This document shows, in pieces, positions 57,319-64,000 of a stretch of 64,000 bases of DNA (position 1 is its first letter; each line of letters starts with the position of its first letter). The translations under genes and the position numbers were made by a program. The stretch is from CAVYXF01 sp963772335 (GTDB lineage: Bacteria; Pseudomonadota; Alphaproteobacteria; Rhizobiales; Rhodomicrobiaceae). The stretch is taken from assembly GCA_963772335.1 (NCBI GenBank), contig CAVYXF010000017.1:1-64000 (forward strand), given 5' to 3'. Below the pieces are notes generated by a model that saw only the letters and a list, made by a program, of their open reading frames with translations, was not told the origin of the DNA and did not search any database.

Positions 57319-57645
57319 TCAGTCGCCATTGCGGCGGCTGGGGCGGGACCAGATCAGGCTGTAACCCTCGCCGTCCTCGTCGCCGAAGAGGTTGGCGAAG
57401 ATCGGGGCATTGAAGCTCGGATCGTCCAGCTTGAGGCCCAGATAGTCCCGACCCTCGTTGGAGCGCTTGGACCAGGCGGCGCCGATCTCGGCGCGGCCGA
57501 CGAAGACGCGGTGGCTGGGGGCGTTCTCGCCGGTGGCCCGGGTCTCGGGGACGATGCGGACATTCTTGGCCTGCACCGAGAGGGTGACGATTTCGCCGGT
57601 GAACTCGTTGTTGCCGGCCTTCTTGAAGGTGCCGATGGTCGCCAT
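57319..57645 (-). CDS. DUF736 domain-containing protein
   Basis: The 108-residue protein is a classic single-domain DUF736: MATIGTFKKAGNNEFTGEIV, then PSHRVFVGRAEIGAAWSKRS, NEGRDYLGLKLDDPSFNAPI FANLF and EGYSLIWSRP. The start has AAGGAG 7 bp upstream. The family is a marker of alphaproteobacterial conjugative elements, with unknown function. It reads intact. Confidence 0.93.
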   Translation of the reverse strand: MATIGTFKKAGNNEFTGEIVTLSVQAKNVRIVPETRATGENAPSHRVFVGRAEIGAAWSKRSNEGRDYLGLKLDDPSFNAPIFANLFGDEDGEGYSLIWSRPSRRNGD

Positions 57646-58259
57646 GTCAGTTCTCCTTGATCTGAAGCTTCGAGCCCGCACCATTGCGGCCTCGATGGCG
57701 ATCGGCAGGCCGGAGGCGATCGACGGCGCACCCCGAACTCGGGGCCCCCAAGCGCGCTTGCGCGCTGGGGTGGGGATGGGGCTCGACAGCAAAGGAGGAA
57801 CTTTCTTGGCTCGCGAGGAATGACGGCGAAGCCGGCAGGGGAAGAAAGTTCTGACGCCGCTGTTGCGCACAGGCGATCAAGGCATCAAGCCGGCCTTCGG
57901 CCAGATCAGGCCATTGAAGAGGCCGTTTGGGTGCGCTCGATCGGGGAGGAATCTCGCATGGAGAACCTGGCAAGCCATCGCGACCGCCGCGACGCCGGCA
58001 CCCCTGTTCAGCGGATCGGATTCGAACCACCGAAAGGCAGGCATGCCGCTCGCTGTAGCCTCGGAATGCCACCACGCGGCGCATCCGCCACGGCTCTTTT
58101 TTCGACGGCCAGAGGGCTGACTTGGTTTGAGCGCCTCGGGGCAAGACGTCGGGGGTTTCGAACAGATGGATCAGTGACTGCCCCGTCATCGTCCAGCAAG
58201 AACATGGGAAGAGAGTGGCCTGGCGACGCTCGGGGTCCACCCATCCGCTTCAATGGCGT
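57646..58259. other. Long GC-rich spacer with an inverted repeat
   Basis: This 0.6-kb stretch upstream of DUF736 has open frames on the minus strand but no start or motif worth calling. It contains the inverted repeat listed at 57798. It probably serves as a long leader or regulatory region. Confidence 0.3.
57798..57851. repeat. Inverted repeat, intergenic element 2
   Basis: GAACTTTCTT (57798-57807) and AAGAAAGTTC (57842-57851) are perfect 10-bp arms with a 34-bp loop. Just at the left arm is the 11-mer TTGGCTCGCGA (57806-57816), which recurs at the left arm of the 60.3-kb inverted repeat. Confidence 0.5.
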
Positions 58260-58700
58260 TCAGGCCGTAGCGATGCCCTGACCGGACGGTCCGGGCGCGG
58301 CCATTGTGGTCATCTTGACGAACGCTGTGATGCTGACTGCAACCGCGCCGATCACAGAGAAGACGATCTGCCAGGTCTCGGACGGCATGGTGTGCTTCAC
58401 GATGCCATGCGTCGCGTGAAAGCCCGCGATCGCGGCCGGAGCAACGAAGGCGAGCGCGACGAGGAGCTTCAGCCAGATCGGACGGAGGACGACGAGCAAG
58501 AGCTGGCCGATGCTGAGAGTCGCGCCGGCGGCAACGACGCCGATGGCGATGGCGCCGAGGATGCCGGCGCCGGTCTGGTGCGCCCAGACGCCGGCGGTTA
58601 TGCCGGCAAGCGCCGGCAGCGCGAACACGGCGAGCGTGAAGAGCAGCCAGCAAAGCATGCCCATGGCGGCAAGCGATGCGAGGATGGCGAGGATGATCAT
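58260..58700 (-). CDS. Small multi-pass membrane protein
   Basis: The 146-residue protein has four likely membrane segments: MIILAILASLAAMGMLCWLL, LAVFALPALAGITAGVWA, IGVVAAGATLSIGQLLLVVL and LLVALAFVAPAAIAGFH, with a fifth weaker near the C-terminus. The ATG at 58700 has GGAG upstream. I recognise no family beyond similar small proteins in conjugative elements. Confidence 0.7.
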   Translation of the reverse strand: MIILAILASLAAMGMLCWLLFTLAVFALPALAGITAGVWAHQTGAGILGAIAIGVVAAGATLSIGQLLLVVLRPIWLKLLVALAFVAPAAIAGFHATHGIVKHTMPSETWQIVFSVIGAVAVSITAFVKMTTMAAPGPSGQGIATA

Positions 58701-58840
58701 GGTGGTGGTCTCCGCGAGAATGGGTCTGACGGTCGCGCCTTCCACCACCACCGCGGCGCGATCGGCAGCATAGCCGAAGTCAGCCCGCTTCGGGAGCGGA
58801 AATCGAACCGATCTTTGCCCGCGAAAGCGGTTCGCCTCCG

Positions 58841-58999
58841 TCAGGAGGCGAAGGGATTGATTTCGGCCATGATCTCGGCATCACCGTCGAACGCGTCGGA
58901 GGGGACGACGGAAAGCGTGCCGTCTCCGGCCTTGAAGATGACGATCGGGGCCATCAAGGTGGTGGCGAGGCTGAAGGCGAAGGCTTGAGCGTCATTGAG
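58841..58999 (-). CDS. Short element protein, start unclear
   Basis: The last 52 residues, NDAQAFAFSLATTLMAPIVI FKAGDGTLSVVPSDAFDGDA then EIMAEINPFAS, resemble small proteins found next to DUF736/DUF2493 genes. The natural start would be at MNDAQ, but the codon in place here is CTC, so the gene may be frameshifted or use an upstream start. Confidence 0.4.
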   Translation of the reverse strand, partial: LNDAQAFAFSLATTLMAPIVIFKAGDGTLSVVPSDAFDGDAEIMAEINPFAS

Positions 59000-59262
59000 G
59001 GGCGTCGTTCTGGCTCCCGTCGCTTGAGCGGAGGACCATCCGCCGCCAACAGGCGCCCGAGCTGTCGGATTAAGAGCTGCAATCACCGCGTGAGGCGCAG
59101 CCGAAGTGGCGGCACGCAAGGCGTTGCCACACGTCAAGCGATCGTTCTGACCGAGCATCATCGCAGAGAAGCGGGGAGGGGGGCTTCGCGACGGGAGCCA
59201 CCGAGATTCCCTCATGCTCGCGCGGACCTCTCGTCATTCGCTGAAGCGTACGACTGCGGCGC

Positions 59263-60182
59263 TCATGCGCCGCCGAACCGCCAGACGGGGATGCCGAGCT
59301 TCTTCGCCTTGTCGGCAAGATTATCCTGGATGCCGGTGCCGGGAAAGACCATGACGCCGATCGGCAGCACGCGAGCATTTGGTCGTTGCGCTTGAAGGGT
59401 GCGGCGCGGCCATGCTTGGTCCAGTCGGGCGCGAAACCGATCTGCGGGACACCCCGGTGATCCGCCCAGCAAGAAGCGATCTTCTCAGCGCCTTTCGGCG
59501 ATTTGCCGTGCATCAGCACCATGCCTGGATGCTTGGCATGGACCTGGTCGAGCTTGGCCCAGATCAGGCGGTGGTCGTTGAAGTCGAGGCCTCCGGTGAA
59601 GGCGACCTTCGGCCCGTGCGGCAGGAGTACCTCCTGCTCGGCACGCTTGCGCGCCATCAAGAAATCGCGGCTGTCGATCATTGCCGCGGTGAGATTACGG
59701 TGGCTGACCTTCGATCCGCTGCGTGGCAGCCAGGGTTTGCCGGCGTGACGCGCGTAGTGCTCGCCGGCCTGATCGCGCATCAGCTCCAGCGCATCCTGTC
59801 GCTCGATGAGTGTCCTGCCTTCGGCCGTAAGGCGTTCGAGCTCTACGGATTTGACCTCGGAGCCGTCCTGCTGCCTCTGGGACCGGTGCTGCGCTTGCTC
59901 GTTGTCATCGAGCTCCCGCGCGATCCGTCCGGCGGCGCGGTGGAAGACGTTGACTGTCGACCAGAGCAGGTCGTCGAGGTCGGGCTCGAGGCGGGTGTCG
60001 CCCAGTGTGGCGATCAGGGCATCGAAGATGTCGGCGATCGCTCCCGCGATCGCGTTGCCGTCGGGGAGCGGCCGCGGATCGGGCTCGTCGGCGAAGGGAT
60101 GGTAGCCGTAGAGCTGAAGCTGGGTCACGACTTCGCCGGTCGGAGAGGATGCATGGTGGGTTCCGTCGTCAAGCTCGCTCAT
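59263..60182 (-). pseudogene. DUF2493-domain protein, frameshifted near its end
   Basis: From the ATG at 60182 (AAGGAGC upstream) it reads MSELDDGTHHASSPTGEVVT, an alpha-helical N-region, and then the DUF2493/SLOG-like domain: VAFTGGLDFNDHRLIWAKLD, MVLMHGKSPKGAEKIASCWA and VPQIGFAPDWTKHGRAAPFK RNDQML. The conserved C-terminus LPIGVMVFPGTGIQDNLADK AKKLGIPVW is one base out of frame, joining near 59370. SLOG-type domains bind nucleotide-like ligands. The unshifted frame would run on to 59070 with unrelated sequence. Confidence 0.75.
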
Positions 60183-60304
60183 GGGATGCTCCTTCGGCTT
60201 GGACCGCAACCACCGGCGGCCTTCATGGCGCCGAAGCCGTCAGGCAGGCCGGACGGGCACCCGGAGCGTAAGCGCAGGGCCGAAGCGAAGCGGAGGACCG
60301 CAGG

Positions 60305-60384
60305 GGCCGGCTATTTTGGCTCGCGATGGAAAGGCCCTCTCCACCCTGTGCTGGGTGGAGAGGGCCGCCGGAAAATAGTCGGCC
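60305..60384 (-). terminator. Nested hairpin, intergenic element 3
   Basis: An inner perfect 14-bp stem GGCCCTCTCCACCC/GGGTGGAGAGGGCC (60333-60346 and 60353-60366, loop 6 nt) sits inside outer arms GGCCGGCTATTTT and AAAATAGTCGGCC (12 of 13 paired). On the minus strand the inner stem is followed by TTT. It lies between the Toprim gene stop and the DUF2493 start, so it may end the upstream operon. The left arm carries the 11-mer TTGGCTCGCGA also seen at 57.8 kb. Confidence 0.55.
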
Positions 60385-60510
60385 CTAAGGTTGCCCGGCC
60401 GGCCCGTTTGACGGCCGATCGCCCTCTCGAAGGCCGAGGCGCGGTCCTCTGCCGAGGGGAGCATCCGCGCAAGCGGTCGGCGGCGAGCCGCTACTGCATC
60501 CCGGTTTCGG

Positions 60511-61572
60511 CTAAGCTGCCGGCTGCATGAAGCGGCCGACGTCCTGCGGCGCGATCTGGACGCGAATGGTTGCCCGGAGCGCATCGATGCCCAGCATGCG
60601 CAGATCCTCGTTGAAGTCCGCGAGTGCTGGCGACAGCACGATCGCCTCGATGCCGGCCTGCGCGGCCCGGCCGATCAGTGTCGCCATGGCGCCGTCGCCG
60701 GCCGGATCGTCGTCGCGCGCGAGGTAGAGACGGCGGAGCGTGTCCGGAAGGCGGATGGCGGCGAGGTGAACTGCCGAAAGCGCTGCTGCCATTGGCATGG
60801 TCGGCAGGCCGCATCTGAGCGACAGCATGGTCTCGATGCCCTCGCCAGCCGCCATTACCTCGCCTGGCACGCCAAAGCGCACGGCGTGGCCGAGAAGATC
60901 GCCCATCGCCCGCCTCGGCGTGTCGATCGGCGCCTTGCCGAGCCGCGCCTCGCTGAAGCCCTCAGGGTCGAGCCAGGTGCGGTGCGCACCGGTGATCCGG
61001 CCGCCGAGATCGGTGACGGCGGCGATCATTGCCGGCCAGGTCTCGGTCGGCTCGTGCTCGTCCGGCCGATAGTAGCAGCGCGGATGGAAACGCAGCGCCC
61101 CGGTTTCGTGCAACGCGGAGATCCCGCGTCTGTGCAGATAGGCCTCGGCGAGCGTGCCCGCAACCGGTTGTGACATGGCGAACAGCCGCCGCGCTGCCTC
61201 CGGCGATCCGGTCGGCGCAGCGGGCTTGCGGGTTCGGCGCTCATTGGGCTCCAGCTCGGCGCGCGGCAAGCCGAGGAAGCGCCATGCCTCCACGGCGACA
61301 TCCTTGAAGTCGACGAGGCCGCATGCCTCGCGGATCACGTCGAGCAGGTCACCGTGCTCGCCGGTCGCGGCATCGGTCCATTTGCCGGCCGCGCCCTTGC
61401 CGGTCTCCGGCCCCTTGAGCCGCACGAACATCGAACGGCCTGGCGTGTTGCGGACGTCGCCGACCAGCCAGTAATGGCCCTGGCGGCGGCCATTGGAAAG
61501 GTAGTGCCGGCAGACCGCCTCCGCCTGTTGGCCGAGGCGCTGCGACAATTCGGAAGGCTCGTGACCGGGCAT
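60511..61572 (-). CDS. Toprim-domain protein (DUF7146-like)
   Basis: The 353-residue protein has an N-terminal part with HYWLVGDVRNTPGRSMFVRL and TGEHGDLLDVIREACGLVDF, then VMAAGEGIETMLSLRCGLPT and YLARDDDPAGDGAMATL, the Glu and DxD of a Toprim fold as in primases. It probably takes part in element DNA replication. Its ATG at 61572 overlaps the helicase stop by 4 bp (ATGA), so the two are translationally coupled. Confidence 0.85.
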   Translation of the reverse strand: MPGHEPSELSQRLGQQAEAVCRHYLSNGRRQGHYWLVGDVRNTPGRSMFVRLKGPETGKGAAGKWTDAATGEHGDLLDVIREACGLVDFKDVAVEAWRFLGLPRAELEPNERRTRKPAAPTGSPEAARRLFAMSQPVAGTLAEAYLHRRGISALHETGALRFHPRCYYRPDEHEPTETWPAMIAAVTDLGGRITGAHRTWLDPEGFSEARLGKAPIDTPRRAMGDLLGHAVRFGVPGEVMAAGEGIETMLSLRCGLPTMPMAAALSAVHLAAIRLPDTLRRLYLARDDDPAGDGAMATLIGRAAQAGIEAIVLSPALADFNEDLRMLGIDALRATIRVQIAPQDVGRFMQPAA

Positions 61573-64000
61573 CACACGGCCTCCCGTTCGGAAATGTGCT
61601 CGATGGGATAGCGCTCCAGCACCTTGGCGAGGACCGAGCCACCATTCGCATCGGTCGGCACGAACATGCGCAGCTTCCACGAGATGATCTCGTGGAACAG
61701 GCCATCGGCGCGGAGCCGGTCGCGCATGGCGTCGGTGAAGCCCGACAGCTCGATGCGATGGGCGCCCATGATCCGCACGCGGCGAAGCTGGAGCCCTTCG
61801 GTCAGGTCGAGCACGGTGCTGCCGTCCAGCAGCGCTGCGAAGGCGTTGTCCGAGGTGAGCGTGACGGCGCCGGTGGCAAGCGCGCCCGCGGCCCAGGCCG
61901 GGGAGACACGGCGGCCGATGATGCGCTCACCCTCGTCGGTCTGGAGCCGATAGACCCGCGTCAACTCGTTGGGCAAGCGCTTCCAGATCGGGAGCAAGAG
62001 GCCGGCGACGTTATGGATTGTCGAATCGGAGAACTCCGGCACCTGCGACACTTCGCGGTTCCAGGTGACTGCGAAAGCATCGCGATCGGCGTCTCGCCAG
62101 TGGCTCTCCGCCATCATCTTCAAGGAAGCATGATGGTGCTCCATGGGACGGAGCAACCGCACGCGGCGTTCTATTTCTCCGTCATCGAGCATAATGCTCG
62201 GCGCGGTAATTTGCACCGCCGCGCGGCCTGAGCGCTCGTTGACGAGCAGCACGGCGCGAGGATCGCAGAGATGATCCAGCGCCCGGTCGAGCGTTAGCGG
62301 CCGATTGCGCTCGCGCTGCGTGATGGTGAGCAGCCGCGTTTCCGCCCCGGTGGCGGGATGAGTGTAGATCGTGCGCCGATCGGTGACGACGAAGCTCTCG
62401 GCCTTCAGCGTCTCCAGCCCGGCGTCATAGATTCCGCTGGCGATGGCGCCTTCGATTCTCGCGTTGAGGAGCTGCTCGAAGGCGGTGAACAGCGCGCCTT
62501 GCAGGTCGATGGCGAGTGCCAGCAGCCGGTTGAGGAAGGTGGTGATCGGGGGGAGCGCGTCCCTGATGCCGCCCTCATCCATCAAACTGAGGCCGGTTGC
62601 CTCCTCGAAGCGCTGCAGCGAGCAGCCATCGACCTTGCCGCGCACGATGAGCAGATAAAGCTGTCGCAGTGCGTCGCGGGCGTACGGGCTTTCCAGATTG
62701 TCCTCCGGCCGGAACAGGCCCTGGCCGCCGGTCTGGCGCTGGCCGCGCGTGATCGCACCGAGCGTGTCGAGCCGGCGCGCGATCGTGCTCAGGAAGCGCT
62801 TCTCGGCCTTGACGTCGGTCGCGATCGGACGGAATAAGGGCGGCTGCGCCTGATTGGTCCGATTGGTGCGACCGAGCCCCTGGATGGCGGCGTCGGCTTT
62901 CCAGCCCGGCTCAAGCAGATAGTGGACACGCAGGCGCTGGTTCCTCGCCGTTAGCTCGGCGTGATAGCTGCGCCCGGTGCCGCCCGCATCGCTGAACACC
63001 AGGATTCGCTTCACATCGTCCATGAAAGCGGCGGTCTCGGCGGGGTTCGCCGACGCCGCGCGGTTCTCGACGACAAGGCGCTCGCCTTTCCTGACGATGC
63101 GGCGCGAGCGGCCGGTGACCTCGGCCACCATCTCGGTTCCGAAGCGCTGGACAATCTGGTCGAGCGCACCGGACACCGGCGGCAGGCTGGCGAGCTGTTC
63201 GATCAGCCGGTCGCGCCGGGTGACCGCTTCACGGCTCTCCACCGGTTGCCCGTCGCGATAGACCGGCCGCGAGGAGAAATTGCCCTCGGAGTCGGTAAAA
63301 GGCTCGTAGAGCTGCACCGGGAAGGAGTGCTGGAGATAGGACAGGACGTATTCGCGTGGCGTGATGTCGACGCGCACGTCGTTCCATTCCTCGGTCGGAA
63401 TCTCGGCAAGGCGCCGCTCCATCAGCGCCTCGCCGGTGGAGACGATCTGCACGACAGCCGCGTGCCCCTCCTCGAGATCGCGCTGGATCGAGCGGATGAG
63501 CGTCGGCGTCTTCATCGAAGTGAGCAGATGGCCGAAGAAGCGCTGCTTGGTGCTTTCGAAGGCCGAGCGGGCTGCGGACTTTGCCCGGGCGTTCAACATG
63601 CCGGTCTCGCCGGTGATGTTCGCCGCCCGCATGGCCGCGTCGAGATTGTTGTGAATGATCGAAAAGGCGCCGGCATAGGCGTCATAGATGTGTCGTTGAG
63701 CGTCGGTGAGCTGGTGGTGGACCAGCTCGTATTCGACGCCGTCATAGGACAGCGAACGCGCGGTGTAGAGGCCAAACGCGCGCAGGTCGCGGGCGAGCAC
63801 CTCCATCGCCGCGACGCCGCCGGCCTCGATCGCCTCGACGAACTCGGCCCTGGTCGCAAACGGGAAATCCTCCCCGCCCCACAAGCCGAGCCGCTGGGCG
63901 TAGGCGAGATTATGGACCGTGGTAGCGCCTGTGGCCGAGACATAGACGACGCGGGCGTTGGGCAGCGCATGCTGGAGCCGAAGCCCCGCGCGCCCCTGTT
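61572..64000 (-). CDS. Strawberry-notch-family helicase, C-terminal part (runs off the window)
   Basis: The frame is open from the window edge to the stop at 61572, giving over 800 residues of a protein that is usually 1,400 or more. It shows VVYVSATGATTVHNLAYAQR LGLWGGEDFPF (motif III-like SAT), a long helical insert, RLRVHYLLEPGWKADAAIQG LGRTNRTNQAQPP (motif VI QGLGRTNR) and the SBNO C-terminal region. Family members in mobile elements combine a superfamily 2 helicase with an N-terminal methyltransferase-like part, which lies outside this window. It looks intact so far as seen. Confidence 0.85.
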   Translation of the reverse strand, partial: QGRAGLRLQHALPNARVVYVSATGATTVHNLAYAQRLGLWGGEDFPFATRAEFVEAIEAGGVAAMEVLARDLRAFGLYTARSLSYDGVEYELVHHQLTDAQRHIYDAYAGAFSIIHNNLDAAMRAANITGETGMLNARAKSAARSAFESTKQRFFGHLLTSMKTPTLIRSIQRDLEEGHAAVVQIVSTGEALMERRLAEIPTEEWNDVRVDITPREYVLSYLQHSFPVQLYEPFTDSEGNFSSRPVYRDGQPVESREAVTRRDRLIEQLASLPPVSGALDQIVQRFGTEMVAEVTGRSRRIVRKGERLVVENRAASANPAETAAFMDDVKRILVFSDAGGTGRSYHAELTARNQRLRVHYLLEPGWKADAAIQGLGRTNRTNQAQPPLFRPIATDVKAEKRFLSTIARRLDTLGAITRGQRQTGGQGLFRPEDNLESPYARDALRQLYLLIVRGKVDGCSLQRFEEATGLSLMDEGGIRDALPPITTFLNRLLALAIDLQGALFTAFEQLLNARIEGAIASGIYDAGLETLKAESFVVTDRRTIYTHPATGAETRLLTITQRERNRPLTLDRALDHLCDPRAVLLVNERSGRAAVQITAPSIMLDDGEIERRVRLLRPMEHHHASLKMMAESHWRDADRDAFAVTWNREVSQVPEFSDSTIHNVAGLLLPIWKRLPNELTRVYRLQTDEGERIIGRRVSPAWAAGALATGAVTLTSDNAFAALLDGSTVLDLTEGLQLRRVRIMGAHRIELSGFTDAMRDRLRADGLFHEIISWKLRMFVPTDANGGSVLAKVLERYPIEHISEREAV

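Noticed and set aside
57647..58240. 197-codon minus-strand frame before DUF736
   Set aside because: Its composition is typical of GC-rich spacer shadows (Arg/Pro/Ser-rich), with no motif or start signal.

Overview
The window looks like an alphaproteobacterial chromosome, probably Hyphomicrobiales (Rhizobiales). The evidence is the core gene order (glnD, murJ, trpS, Usp, Nfu, tsaB, rimI, a Fur/Mur-type regulator), the GC-rich coding style, and an integrative element carrying the DUF736 / DUF2493 / Toprim / strawberry-notch set common in that group. It is assigned by reading translated sequence only; no database search was possible.

Layout. (1) 1-6.63 kb is a decayed accessory segment. It holds a frameshifted cysteine-rich secreted protein, a small six-cysteine secreted peptide, scraps of IS1182- and IS91-family transposases, a broken Vgb-like/cytochrome c pair, and the remains of a BREX defence operon (brxA-brxB-brxC'). 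It abuts the 3' end of tRNA-Ser(CGA). (2) 6.64-21.69 kb is an intact core segment bounded by tRNA-Ser and tRNA-Leu(CAG): a pgk-fba-rpe carbon block, cysG (siroheme), a Fur-type regulator, rimI-tsaB, Nfu, a Usp protein, trpS, murJ, an SDR and glnD. (3) 21.7-31.1 kb starts with a P4-type integrase at the tRNA-Leu 3' end. It continues through nested IS remnants, an RNA-repair cluster (methyltransferase, RNA ligase, Pnkp) cut by an IS3 scar, a GDP-fucose synthase gene, a decayed second integrase, and a displaced tRNA-Asn 3' half that looks like an old attachment site. (4) 31.9-46.2 kb is a surface-polysaccharide cluster: glycosyltransferases, WcaF-like acetyltransferase, FkbM and other methyltransferases, a Wzy-like polymerase, a Wzx-like flippase, a DUF6492 protein, a fucosyltransferase-like protein, and a secreted TIM-barrel-like protein. 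AT-rich stretches lie at both ends. (5) 47-52 kb holds an intact-looking IS1182 element, an alpha/beta hydrolase and a frameshifted CHAT-domain protease. (6) 52.1-64 kb is part of an integrative conjugative element: two XRE regulators, one beside a perfect 18+18 bp inverted repeat, a frameshifted DUF3363 relaxase, DUF6876, DUF736, a small membrane protein, a DUF2493 protein, a Toprim protein and a strawberry-notch helicase that runs off the window.

The main pattern is contrast. Every core gene reads open from end to end, while accessory genes on both sides carry repeated one-base frameshifts and truncations. This points to several generations of islands decaying at tRNA sites. In the polysaccharide cluster several genes are coupled by ATGA or TAATG overlaps, so they probably act as one transcription unit running toward lower coordinates.
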